This document shows, piece after piece, positions 15,864 through 23,403 of a stretch of DNA of 25,300 nt; position 1 is the first letter of the stretch; the number at the start of each line of letters is the position of its first letter. The position numbers and the translations under genes are program-made. Source of the DNA: JBBTIS01 sp038059855. GTDB taxonomy: Bacteria; Elusimicrobiota; Elusimicrobia; JACQPE01. Location of the stretch: positions 1 to 25,300 of the forward strand of contig CAYHKQ010000033.1 of assembly GCA_964357255.1 (NCBI GenBank), read 5' to 3'. A model generated the notes under the pieces. That model saw only the letters and a program-made list of their open reading frames with translations, did not search any database and was not told the DNA's origin.

Positions 15864-18431
15864 GTGATCATTTCGAACTTGCCCATACTCCGGTTCAAAA
15901 CAAAGGAGAGCAGGGGGGGTGGGCATTGCCGTCGCGCCCCAGGCGCAATCGGGTCCCCTGAGCTCTGCGCAGGGGGTCGCCGCAATCTTCGTTCTCCCCG
16001 GGGAGTTACTCTTATTGAAATGATGATCGCTTCGCTTATTTTGACTATCGGCATTGTCAGTTATCTTGAGATTTACAAGGGACTGAGCCTCTCGGTTCAA
16101 GGCTCCAAAGGAAAGTCCCTGGCCGTTAATTTGGCTCAGGAAAAAATTGAAACCATGAAAAATTTCAGTTACCATCGTTTATTAGTCACGACGGCGACCG
16201 TCGCGGACAGCAATTTTAACCCTTCCATTGTCTATGATCTCGGGTATTACCCCGCTGAATCGGTGGTAGCCGGCGGGATCACCTTTGAACGCCGCGTCTA
16301 CGTGCGCAAAAAGGCTGAATCCGGAGCGGATTTGATTTACAAATCCTGGCAGGATCCCGACACAGGGCTTAAAGAAATTCTTGTTTATGTGGTCTGGAGA
16401 GAGAACAATGACTGGAAAAAAGTAGAGCTCAGGAATCTCAGGAGCGACCCGGGCCGTCTTGGCGTGGAAGCCACCTTTTCCGGGACCGTGATCTCCGGAG
16501 TGACGCCGCTCCAGGGCGCCCTCGTGGATATCGTAGAAAATACGGTTTGGTCCGACTGGACCGACGCTTCGGGCAATTATTCGTTTTCCGTTAAGGCCGG
16601 AACCTATACGGTGAGAGCCGGTTTGCCGGGGCACCTTAGCGGTTATTCCGGCCGTAGCATTATCGGCGGCGAAGTCCTTGACGTAGATTTTAATCTGACG
16701 CAAATGGCCTCCGGCACGATCGGGGGGGCAGTGTATTTACGCGATCATTTGTTGATTTCTCAAGTCGTCGGTAGCACACTGAGCCCATCCGGTTTTTATC
16801 AGGAGTACGTGGAGGTCTATAATCCCTCGTCTTGGACCTGGACCATGGCTACGGATTCCAATGCAGGCGTGATCAGCATTGCCTATAAGATGAGAAATCA
16901 GGATTACCAGATCATCCAAATGGCTTATAACACGCTGACTTTGGGCGCCAGTCAGTACTACCTTTTTGCTAATACGACGCCGGTGACAGCCGCTGGTGTT
17001 GTCCGTGTTGCGGACGCTGTGTACAACGACAATAATTCCGACTATCCCAATATCATTCGTATTAATACAGACTCCGGCAATGATGCGGCCGGGGTGGCGG
17101 TGGGGTATGTGGCCAGTTCCTCTCCTATCGACATTTTAGGCTGGAAGACCGGCGGCCAAAATCCAGAATGGTACGAGGGTAGCCCCTTAGAGCAAGTGAT
17201 CGGACTTGAGGCTGACGAGCAATATATCCGCAAGTCGTCAACGAACGGCATCACCGCAGGGGTGGGCCGCGCTTGGGATAGCGGCGTCAATACCGTTGAT
17301 TTTTTGCGTTATAGTCCTTTGAGCTTTCCGCCTCGCAACAGCGCGGACGTGGAGGCGCCTATCTCGGGCACACCCGCTCAAGGAGCCATTGTGTTTGCCA
17401 ATGACAATTTGGCGCCTTCGGTTACCGCTAACTCCTCCGGCGTTTTCAGCTTGGTCAGCGTGGCGACTGGAACGTGGACGCTAACCGTGTCTAGCGGCAC
17501 GAGTTACACGGAAGTGACGAATATCGCGGTAGCCGTCAATGATTTTGATTGGGTCGGCTCCTTGGGGTTTTCAAGCACGAGCGGCAACGGTTATGTGAGC
17601 GGCAGGGTGACCACCTCGGGCGGGGCCGCCATCTCAGGGATTCAAGTTTCCGCGCCGGGCGCAACCCCACAAAGCGCGGATTCCCAGGGGAATTACCGGC
17701 TTTCCGTTCCCACGGGAGCCGCCGTGGAAGTGGTGGCTAATGCCAATAACCAGAACTCGACCTATCTGAGCGCCTCGAGCAACACCAGCATCAACTCTGG
17801 GCAGATCACCCAAAGCGTCAATTTCGCTTTGTCTCAGGGAGGGGGGCTCAGAGGCTATATGAGCACCAATGGCGTGGATCCCTTGCCTGGAATTGCTGTC
17901 AGCGCCCAGTTAGACGGCGTTGAAAAAGGGGCGACGACATCCGGAGACGACGGACGTTATAACCTGACGAATTTAACCACGGGTCTCTATTTGATTGTGG
18001 CCTATCCGGATGGCACGAGCGTGGTAACGCCTAGCACGGGAATCGAGCGGACCGTTTTGAGCGCTCAAACCGTGTCGGCTGGAACTTTTACGGTCGCTAA
18101 TGCCCAGGCCGAGTTTTCAGGATCGCTCACGAATAGCGGTTCCATCATTAAGACCGGCGTCTTGGTGATCGCTTCCACCGAGGCCGTGGCTGGAGACCCG
18201 CCCACGTTCAATTCGAGTCTCCTGAGCGGCGGCGCCGTTTATTACGGCGCTTCCAGCGGATCGGACGGGACCTATCGAATTTATGTGACGAGCGGCGGCA
18301 GTTACAATATTTATGCCTGGTATACGACTTGGCCAAGTGGCGTTACGACGCCTTCCATTGTCAAGAAGAGTAGCGCCTCCGTGTCCGTTTCCGCCGGGGG
18401 GTCCAAATCGGTGAGTTTTGTATGGCCATGA
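15864..18431 (+). CDS. Giant type IV prepilin with lamin-tail-like and carboxypeptidase-regulatory-like domains
   Basis: The prepilin signal RGVTLIEMMIASLILTIGIV places cleavage after Gly47, with Glu at +5, so the product should enter a type IV pilus or type II secretion pseudopilus. Unlike ordinary 150-250 residue minor pilins, it is 855 residues long. After a pilin-like stem (about 48-200) come a CarboxypepD_reg-like beta domain (203-253), a lamin-tail-like domain (about 287-480, with YQEYVEVYNPSSW, YYLFANTTP and IDILGW), and four more beta-sandwich repeats (about 499-545, 576-628, 661-718, 750-821). Each has the D/S-x-G-x-Y-x-L or similar core. The start is GTG at 15864, after AGGGTGAG; no later start exists. 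The 47-residue leader is unusually long and includes a palindromic insertion. The gene overlaps the next prepilin by 10 nt. Confidence 0.85.
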   Translation: MIISNLPILRFKTKESRGGGHCRRAPGAIGSPELCAGGRRNLRSPRGVTLIEMMIASLILTIGIVSYLEIYKGLSLSVQGSKGKSLAVNLAQEKIETMKNFSYHRLLVTTATVADSNFNPSIVYDLGYYPAESVVAGGITFERRVYVRKKAESGADLIYKSWQDPDTGLKEILVYVVWRENNDWKKVELRNLRSDPGRLGVEATFSGTVISGVTPLQGALVDIVENTVWSDWTDASGNYSFSVKAGTYTVRAGLPGHLSGYSGRSIIGGEVLDVDFNLTQMASGTIGGAVYLRDHLLISQVVGSTLSPSGFYQEYVEVYNPSSWTWTMATDSNAGVISIAYKMRNQDYQIIQMAYNTLTLGASQYYLFANTTPVTAAGVVRVADAVYNDNNSDYPNIIRINTDSGNDAAGVAVGYVASSSPIDILGWKTGGQNPEWYEGSPLEQVIGLEADEQYIRKSSTNGITAGVGRAWDSGVNTVDFLRYSPLSFPPRNSADVEAPISGTPAQGAIVFANDNLAPSVTANSSGVFSLVSVATGTWTLTVSSGTSYTEVTNIAVAVNDFDWVGSLGFSSTSGNGYVSGRVTTSGGAAISGIQVSAPGATPQSADSQGNYRLSVPTGAAVEVVANANNQNSTYLSASSNTSINSGQITQSVNFALSQGGGLRGYMSTNGVDPLPGIAVSAQLDGVEKGATTSGDDGRYNLTNLTTGLYLIVAYPDGTSVVTPSTGIERTVLSAQTVSAGTFTVANAQAEFSGSLTNSGSIIKTGVLVIASTEAVAGDPPTFNSSLLSGGAVYYGASSGSDGTYRIYVTSGGSYNIYAWYTTWPSGVTTPSIVKKSSASVSVSAGGSKSVSFVWP
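15924..15987. repeat. Imperfect palindrome inside the prepilin leader
   Basis: ATTGCCGTCGCGCCCCAGGC (from 15925) is an imperfect inverted complement of GCGCAGGGGGTCGCCGCAAT (ending 15986), with CCTGAGCTC in the loop. It encodes about codons 21-42 of the prepilin leader, a Gly/Arg/Cys-rich stretch unlike normal leader peptides, so it is probably an inserted intergenic-type repeat. Confidence 0.5.
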
Positions 18432-18946
18432 AGAATAAAGAGAAAAAAGCGATTAAGGCGCAAGAGTCTGGATTTACCTTGACGGAGATGCTGTTGTCTG
18501 TGGCGATTTTGGGGATTCTTTTTACCGTGATTCCCGTGCTACTGCTACAGATGACCAAGTTGCAACGGCAAAATGAGGCGCGCATCGAGATTCAGAGAGA
18601 GGCCCGCGTTGCTTTGGACTTGGTTAACCGCCAACTACGTCAGGCCCAGGCCGCCTCCGTCACCATTGATCGGGTTTCCAATCAGCCGTTTTGCTCACGC
18701 ATTCAATTTACCAAAGAGGACGGCAATTCCGTGAATTTTCATCAAAATGGAACGAATTTGAACATGATGGTCTCGGGCTCGACAACGACCATCGCGAAAA
18801 ATTTGTTGTACATGGCTTTTACTTATCCGGCGACCAGCGACAGGGCGTTAATTTCCGTGTCCCTGACAACCCAAAAGGCAACCTACAATCAAGAGGTGAA
18901 AAATTTGCAGTTGTCGGTGGAAAAAGTGAGGTTGATGAATGATTAA
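18422..18946 (+). CDS. Type IV prepilin (PilW/GspJ-like minor pilin)
   Basis: This 174-residue protein has a basic leader, then SGFTLTEMLLSVAILGILFT, giving cleavage after Gly17 and Glu at +5. The long N-terminal helix continues through LQRQNEARIEIQREARVALD, LVNRQLRQAQ, a pattern typical of PilW and GspJ minor pilins. The C-terminal half is a short beta domain (FCSRIQFTKEDGNSVNFHQN). It overlaps the giant prepilin upstream by 10 nt and the next gene by 8 nt, so the three are one operon. The start at 18422 or the ATG at 18428 are both possible. Confidence 0.88.
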   Translation: MAMKNKEKKAIKAQESGFTLTEMLLSVAILGILFTVIPVLLLQMTKLQRQNEARIEIQREARVALDLVNRQLRQAQAASVTIDRVSNQPFCSRIQFTKEDGNSVNFHQNGTNLNMMVSGSTTTIAKNLLYMAFTYPATSDRALISVSLTTQKATYNQEVKNLQLSVEKVRLMND

Positions 18947-20225
18947 AAAATTTGAAATGAAATTCCACAAGGGGCAAGTGCTTGTCGGCGTTTTGATTAT
19001 GATGGTCGTGCTGGCCATTGTCATTCCTTATTTGGTGGATTTGGTTGAGAAGGAGGCCAAGTGGACGGTCAAACAGAAGCGTTCCAATGTGGCCTTTCAT
19101 TTGGCTGAGGCCGCGGTGGACCGCGGCCGATGGAAACTCCAGGAGAGCTACACCAATTGGACGGACACGGCCGGCGCCGGCACGATTGGCAATTACGATT
19201 TTGACCGGGCTTACACGGACGTGGAAGGCGGAAGCTATGCCATCGAGATTTCAGCTGATCCGAACAACAATGCGCAACGCATTATCGAGGGGGTTGGGCG
19301 GGACGCAAGCAATAACGAAGTAAGGAGGATCAGGGCGATCTTTAAGCAGACCACTGCGGCCTTTGCCGCCCGGGCCAGAAAGACCGCGAGCGTGGGCGCG
19401 AGTTGCAATCTTCATTGGGGGCCGGCCTATGCCTTGCAAAGCATCGAGACCGGCGGCCGAACCTTCCCACGGTATTATAGCGCTGGAAATATAACGCCGC
19501 AGGATACCGATGGCGCCGGCGGCTCCAACACGGACAATGTTCAGTGGTGGTCTTATTTTAACGTTCCACCCTCGCCGATCCTGAACTTTGATTTTTATGC
19601 GGATTCAGCGACGGCGTCAGGAACGACCCCCTCTGGATGCGGCTTAGACGGCGGGACGACCAATTACTATATCCGCGGCAATGCCACCTTCAAGGGTTGC
19701 ACGGATACGAGCGGCAAGGCCTATTACATCACGGGTGACACGACGTTTGCTTCCGGTGGTAATAACTTTGTCGGCGGGACGATGATTATTCGGGGCAACT
19801 TAACCATTACGGGCAACGGCGGCTCCGGACACGCCAGCGGCTCTTACGATGCCCATGTCCCTGATATCGCCTGGAAGGAATACGGCAATAGCTGGGCCAC
19901 CTATCAGGTTTTTGACGCCGGAGCCCCCTCCACGCACCAAAATGCCGTTGCCACGGATTATGTGGCCGCCTCTACCTTAACCTATGCCGTTTCCAATATT
20001 TTGGTCCATGGATTCATTTATACCGGAGGCTCCCAGGGTTTAAACGGAGGCGGAAACGGCCGCTTTCATGGCGTCTTAATGTCGGAAAACAATGCCACCA
20101 TCAACACTTCCAATTTTACGATCTACTATGACGACACGGTCGCCATAGCCGTGCGCACCACGAACGTGGTGCTCGAACAAGTGTCCTGGCGAGAAGTGCA
20201 GGCCTCTTGGCCGTCCGGAATTTAG
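18939..20225 (+). CDS. PilX/GspK-like pilus assembly protein
   Basis: The 428-residue product begins with a short basic stretch, then GQVLVGVLIMMVVLAIVIPY and LVDLVEKEAKW, with NVAFHLAEAAVDRGRWKLQE further on; the AEAAxD pattern is typical of PilX and GspK N-termini. The usual Glu at +5 after the Gly is absent (Val-Gly instead), as in GspK-type tip pseudopilins. The large C-terminal part (about 200-400) is rich in Gly, Asn and Thr with repeated short strands (YYIRGNATFKG, YYITGDTTFASGG, MIIRGNLTITGNG), suggesting a beta-helix-like surface domain. The ATG at 18939 overlaps the upstream stop. It is the last gene of the prepilin operon and probably sits at the pilus tip. Confidence 0.82.
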   Translation: MIKKFEMKFHKGQVLVGVLIMMVVLAIVIPYLVDLVEKEAKWTVKQKRSNVAFHLAEAAVDRGRWKLQESYTNWTDTAGAGTIGNYDFDRAYTDVEGGSYAIEISADPNNNAQRIIEGVGRDASNNEVRRIRAIFKQTTAAFAARARKTASVGASCNLHWGPAYALQSIETGGRTFPRYYSAGNITPQDTDGAGGSNTDNVQWWSYFNVPPSPILNFDFYADSATASGTTPSGCGLDGGTTNYYIRGNATFKGCTDTSGKAYYITGDTTFASGGNNFVGGTMIIRGNLTITGNGGSGHASGSYDAHVPDIAWKEYGNSWATYQVFDAGAPSTHQNAVATDYVAASTLTYAVSNILVHGFIYTGGSQGLNGGGNGRFHGVLMSENNATINTSNFTIYYDDTVAIAVRTTNVVLEQVSWREVQASWPSGI

Positions 20226-20323
20226 CTTAGCCCTATCCCGGTAAAAGGCGGCGCGTCGAGTCTCTCCGCCATCAATGAGGTAAAATTCTTTTGCTTTCGC
20301 AACGTCCGCCTTACGCCGACAGG

Positions 20324-20396
20324 GGGTATGTAGCTCAGTGGTTAGAGCACTCGCCTCACACGCGAGGGGTCGTAGGTTCGAATCCTGCCATGCCCA
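20324..20396 (+). tRNA. tRNA-Val (anticodon CAC)
   Basis: A complete cloverleaf is readable: acceptor GGGTATG with CATGCCC (one G-T wobble), D arm GCTC...GAGC, anticodon stem CTCGC/GCGAG around loop CTCACAC (anticodon CAC, reading GUG), a five-base variable loop GGGTC, and T arm GTAGG-TTCGAAT-CCTGC. The discriminator is A, and no CCA is encoded. Confidence 0.95.
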
Positions 20397-20426
20397 TTGC
20401 CGGGGTAGAGCTGACGGTTCGTTTCT

Positions 20427-21296
20427 TTAGTCGAGGAAGGATTCCAGCTGTTTGAGTCGTCGCGCGAGTTCCGTTGAGCGCACATTGTCCCCGTCGAGGC
20501 GGATGGCCTCGTCCGCGTATTCCTTGGCTTTGTCATAGTAGCCTTTGGCGTCTTGACGGTTGAGGATTTGAATGGCTTCGCTCGTTCGCATGGCGAAGAC
20601 AGCGGCCAAATTTGACAGGCACAGCGAAAGGGCTTGATTCTGGGTCGTGTTCTCCAGAAGCTTGGGAGGATTGGTGATCATTAAATCTTTAGCTTGCATG
20701 AATTCTCGTTCCGCGGCATCGAGAAGCCCTTGGGTCATATAGATGATGCCCAGGTTGAGCCTGGCTTCGCTCATGGAATTGTTTTTCAGGAGCGCCTGCT
20801 TGAATTCTTCTTCCGCCTTAGTCAGTCGCTGTTGGCCCGCGAAGATTACGCCGCGTCGGAAATGCTTGGTCGCGGAATAGAGGTTGGGGAAAAATTGTAT
20901 TCCAATTACCATTACGGACATTATCACGCCCGGGATGAGACCGGCGATGCGCCTTGTTTTCCATAGATACGCCGGGAACGCCAGCGCCCAAAGAGCCAGA
21001 GTGCTCAACGTCCAGGGCCAACGGGGAACGCCTTGCTTAGGGCTGTCCATGAACACCCAAACCGTGCTTGCCGCCACCGCGATATAAGCCGCAGCCGCCA
21101 CTTCGAGCATGGGATGAAAGTAAATTCCCAGCATCCCCAGGATGAACAGCCCGCTGACTCCCAGGACATTGCCCCAGGCAACAGGGGCCGCGACGGCGTG
21201 GTCCACGCCCTTGGATGAGTTGCCCACGTGTTTGCCGCAACTCATGCAAAAATGAGCGGTCTCAAGATTCTTTTGTCCGCAAGAAAAGCAAAACAT
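20427..21296 (-). CDS. Zinc-ribbon, membrane-anchored TPR protein
   Basis: The 289-residue protein starts with a zinc ribbon (MFCFSCGQKN, Cys3/Cys6 and Cys17/Cys20 in CMSCG). About four transmembrane helices follow (39-60, 63-83, 93-112, 117-136), then a soluble TPR domain (about 145-280: EEEFKQALLKNNSMSEARLN, LGIIYMTQGLLDAAEREFMQ, EYADEAIRLDG). It is likely an inner-membrane protein whose TPRs mediate protein contacts; the partner is unknown. The ATG at 21296 has only a weak purine-rich site (AAGAGAG). It converges with tRNA-Val and runs downstream of the intron-containing tRNA on the same strand. Confidence 0.8.
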   Translation of the reverse strand: MFCFSCGQKNLETAHFCMSCGKHVGNSSKGVDHAVAAPVAWGNVLGVSGLFILGMLGIYFHPMLEVAAAAYIAVAASTVWVFMDSPKQGVPRWPWTLSTLALWALAFPAYLWKTRRIAGLIPGVIMSVMVIGIQFFPNLYSATKHFRRGVIFAGQQRLTKAEEEFKQALLKNNSMSEARLNLGIIYMTQGLLDAAEREFMQAKDLMITNPPKLLENTTQNQALSLCLSNLAAVFAMRTSEAIQILNRQDAKGYYDKAKEYADEAIRLDGDNVRSTELARRLKQLESFLD

Positions 21297-21352
21297 TTTT
21301 TCTCTCTTAGTTTATCCAGCTTGGCGTAGCTTTGCAATAGGGGAAAATTTTT

Positions 21353-21684
21353 TGCGCCCGGTAGGACTTGAACCTACGACCCTCCCGTTATGCATCCCAC
21401 TTCGAGTTTCCCCGACCGCACCGTAAGCGTTGTGGGCTGGACTATATCTTGTCCCCTAATGGGGACCCAGGCGTATAGTCTCTGAACCTTCTCCTACTGC
21501 GGAGCTTGGCTGCCGATTGTCCAATCCCAAGGAGTTTTTAGCCGTGGCGTTTGCCGTTTCCGACTACGCTGTGGCCCCTTGGGTTCTCAGGACGTTCCGG
21601 CAATTAACCCGGTTATCCCTTGCCAGTTGCCCGGCAGGGAGCCCTATTTAAGCGGGGCGCTCTGACCGACTGAGCTACGGGCGC
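21353..21684 (-). tRNA. Split tRNA with CAU anticodon (tRNA-Ile2 or tRNA-Met), interrupted by a group I intron
   Basis: The 5' exon (21684-21651) has acceptor GCGCCCG, TA, the D arm GCTC...GAGC and anticodon stem CCCCG plus loop bases CT. The 3' exon (21392-21354) begins CATAA, then CGGGA, variable GGGTC, T arm GTAGG-TTCAAGT-CCTAC and acceptor CGGGCGC, with discriminator A at 21353. Joined, the loop is CTCATAA, giving anticodon CAT. The first pair G1-C72 and the anticodon stem exclude an initiator tRNA, leaving tRNA-Ile2 (with lysidine made by TilS) or elongator tRNA-Met. One mismatch (C27-A43) remains in the stem. No CCA is encoded. Confidence 0.88.
21393..21650 (-). ncRNA. Group I intron (IC3-like) in the anticodon loop
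   Basis: This 258-nt intron lies between T33 and C34. The 5' exon ends in U, the intron ends in G, and GGC (21643-21641) can form a U-G-capped P1. Further helices readable on the minus strand are P2 (TCCCTGCC with GGCAAGGGA), P3 (CCGGGT at 21612-21607 with GCCTGG at 21472-21467), P7 (GACTATA at 21480-21474 with TATAGTC at 21446-21440), P8 (GTCCCC-ATTA-GGGGAC) and P9 (CCCAC with GTGGG). The strings AGCCAAGC, AGAGACTA and ATAGTCC match the conserved core of bacterial tRNA introns such as that of Azoarcus tRNA-Ile. No homing endonuclease ORF is present, so it should self-splice but not move by homing on its own. Confidence 0.88.
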
Positions 21685-21711
21685 AATCAAACTAGGTTAA
21701 ATTTTAACAGT

Positions 21712-21813
21712 TTAGCCGGCTTCGTTGGAAATGATTTCGGCAATCTGTTCCACGATGCGCGGGATTTCGTCATCTATGAAAAAGCATGTCAAGAAGCAAA
21801 AAAGCTCCCCTTG
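21712..21813 (-). pseudogene. C-terminal gene fragment of unknown identity
   Basis: Reading the minus strand from 21813, the frame gives LTCFFIDDEIPRIVEQIAEI and ends ISNEAG, then TAA at 21714-21712. The tail has normal protein character (amphipathic helix with alternating Ile and Glu), but nothing of the gene exists upstream: a stop lies at 21816-21814. I do not recognise the family. Its first codons coincide with the left arm of the 25-bp inverted repeat, so it seems to have been broken by a rearrangement. Confidence 0.35.
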
Positions 21814-21856
21814 TCAAAAGCAACTGTGCTTTTGACATGCTTTTTCATAGATGACG
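21768..21856. repeat. Perfect 25-bp inverted repeat with an inner hairpin
   Basis: CGTCATCTATGAAAAAGCAT continuing to GTCAA (21768-21792) is exactly complementary to 21832-21856. A further hairpin, GTCAAAAGCA-ACTG-TGCTTTTGAC, lies at about 21813-21836, sharing the right arm. It marks the border between the tRNA gene and the mobile-element remnants and may be an inverted duplication scar or an element end. Confidence 0.75.
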
Positions 21857-21971
21857 AACATCAGGGAACCCTTTGCGCCTGCTTCAACATTTCCCGATGA
21901 GCCGAAAGAAGGAGGGAAAGGGGTCAGATTTCACTTGACACTTGTCTGGAGAATCGTTAACTTATCCTGCC

Positions 21972-22070
21972 ATGCCAAGACCCTTGCGTTTAGAATTTCC
22001 AGGCGCTTGGCACCATCTGATGAATCGTGGCGCCAACCATCAACTGATTTTTTGTAATTCTTCCGACTAA
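21972..22070 (+). pseudogene. Truncated REP-associated (IS200-like) tyrosine transposase, N-terminal fragment
   Basis: The reading frame MPRPLRLEFPGAWHHLMNRG is the recognisable N-terminus of REP-associated tyrosine transposases (usual form M.RPLR.EFPGA..H...RGN). After 26 or so residues the similarity stops and a TAA follows at 22068. The normal protein is more than 150 residues, so the HUH and Tyr catalytic parts are missing. Upstream, AAAGGGGTCAGATTTCACTT (21917-21936) is the kind of leader often found before these transposases. The break falls where the coupling-protein fragment begins. Confidence 0.72.
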
Positions 22071-22785
22071 CAACGCTTTTAAAGAAACAGCCAAAATCTT
22101 CGGGCGTTTGTTTTTTAACGATTTACAGGCGGTAACTGCCATGATCCAACAGGAAAAATCCACGATCAGTCCCTTCGCGGTGTTCATTGATGAAGCCGGT
22201 AGCGTTTTGACCCAAGGTTCGGTGGATTGGCTCAATAAATGCCGTTCAGCGGGGTTTCTGGCTTGCCTGGGCATCCAGTCGTTGGCTGACTTGGAAACAG
22301 TCACTTCGACATTTAAGACGCAGGTGATGGCTAACTGCAACAACCTGATTATATTCAGGCCTAATGATCACACGGGAACCGAGGAACTCGCCATGACTAT
22401 AGGCACAAAAGACACTTTAAAACGCACCGTGGCGCTTGAGCCTGGAATTATTTTTGACGACACGGTCACCGGATACAGCTTACGCGAGGTCAAGGAATTT
22501 CACATTTCGCCCGACACGATCAAAGAACTCCCGGACGGCCGCGCCGCCGTGCTCATCCGGGGAAATCAAACCATTCGCGGGATATGGAATCTTTCACGAA
22601 TTTACTCCGGCAACGGCTCGTTTGACCAGTGGCTACCGCGCCATCAGGCTCCGGTCTTGAACAAAAAAGGCCTGGATTGGCAAACAGCCGAGGAAGAAAA
22701 AGCCCCAGCGCGGACCACGGCGGCCAGGAGCAAAATCAGCGCCCATGCTGATCCCCTGCTGGCTAAGCCGGAGTTGGTAAAATAG
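22048..22785 (+). pseudogene. C-terminal fragment of a conjugative coupling protein (TraG/TraD, VirD4-like)
   Basis: The frame runs from a stop at 22045-22047 to TAG at 22783. It reads ILPTNNAFKETAKIFGRLFF, then the Walker B-like FAVFIDEAGSV, GFLACLGIQSLADLE and ANCNNLIIFRPNDHTGTEEL. This is the TraM-recognition and ATPase C-terminal portion of type IV coupling proteins, which pump DNA into conjugation channels. The N-terminal membrane anchor and Walker A are absent, and the upstream join is to a transposase fragment, so the gene is broken at about 22050. It may still be translated from the TTG at 22108 but cannot be a complete pump. It shows that a conjugative element once existed here. Confidence 0.8.
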
Positions 22786-22797
22786 AAGGAGATGCGA

Positions 22798-23277
22798 ATG
22801 AAAAATTACGCGTTTATTGACAGCCAGAATTTAAATCTGGGAATCCTGAAATTGGGATGGAAGCTCGACTTTCTCAAATTCAGAATTTTTTTAAAACATA
22901 AATTTAGAGTCGAGAAAGCCTACCTATTCGTGGGCTACCTGCCGGAGAACCAAGACATGTATCGCAGTCTGCAAGAAAGTGGATATGTGCTCGTGTTTAA
23001 ACCCGTCTTAAAAATGAAAGACGGCAGGGTGAAAGGCAATGTGGACGCTGAAATGGTTTTGCAAGCCATGATTGATTACCAGGATTATGACCGGGCTGTT
23101 ATCGTGAGCAGCGATGGCGATTTTCAATGCCTTGTCCGCTATCTTTTTGACAAGGAAAAGCTGGAAATTCTCCTAAGTCCTGATTTAAATAATTGCTCTA
23201 TCCTATTGAAAAAAGCGGCGCGAGGACGGATCGCTTTCATGAACAATCTTGAGGAAAAATTGGGGTATAAAAAGTAA
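22798..23277 (+). CDS. NYN-domain (PIN-like) ribonuclease protein
   Basis: This 159-residue protein has the NYN fold, related to PIN nucleases and LabA. Candidate acidic catalytic residues are Asp8 (FIDSQNLN), Asp83 (GNVDAEMVLQAM), and Asp106/Asp108 (VSSDGDFQ). It likely cleaves or processes RNA. The ATG at 22792 is too close to the ribosome-binding site; AGGAG at 22787-22791 is correctly spaced (6 nt) for the ATG at 22798, which is chosen. It follows the coupling-protein fragment by 12 bases and is probably cargo of the same element. A hairpin terminator candidate lies immediately downstream. Confidence 0.85.
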   Translation: MKNYAFIDSQNLNLGILKLGWKLDFLKFRIFLKHKFRVEKAYLFVGYLPENQDMYRSLQESGYVLVFKPVLKMKDGRVKGNVDAEMVLQAMIDYQDYDRAVIVSSDGDFQCLVRYLFDKEKLEILLSPDLNNCSILLKKAARGRIAFMNNLEEKLGYKK

Positions 23278-23318
23278 AAAGGCACTGCCGGAGGACGCAC
23301 CTGCCGGAAATGCCTTTT
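23277..23318 (+). terminator. Candidate terminator after the NYN gene
   Basis: AAAAGGCA (23277-23284) pairs with TGCCTTTT (23311-23318), enclosing GCCGG repeats in the loop. Only a short T tract belongs to the stem end, so intrinsic termination is plausible but not strong. The hairpin separates the NYN gene from the next cassette. Confidence 0.45.
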
Positions 23319-23403
23319 CGTCGAGATTCTATTACTATTTTAACAACATTTAGACCCAAAAACCAGGCTTTATTTTTCGGGGTGAGGGGATCCAGGAATA
23401 ACA

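Noticed and set aside
21353..21684. Reading the interrupted tRNA as tRNA-Leu(UAA), the classic host of such introns
   Set aside because: Splicing after CTTAA would be needed. The intron would then not end in G and the tRNA has no long variable arm.
20324..21684. Element integrated at a tRNA 3' end
   Set aside because: No direct repeat of either tRNA 3' end was found to the right, and the mobile region lies on the 5' side of the intron-containing tRNA.
21851..22057. 68-codon plus-strand frame starting MTNIREPFAP
   Set aside because: It begins inside an inverted-repeat arm and runs out of frame through the transposase start. It could be a gene remnant but cannot be supported.
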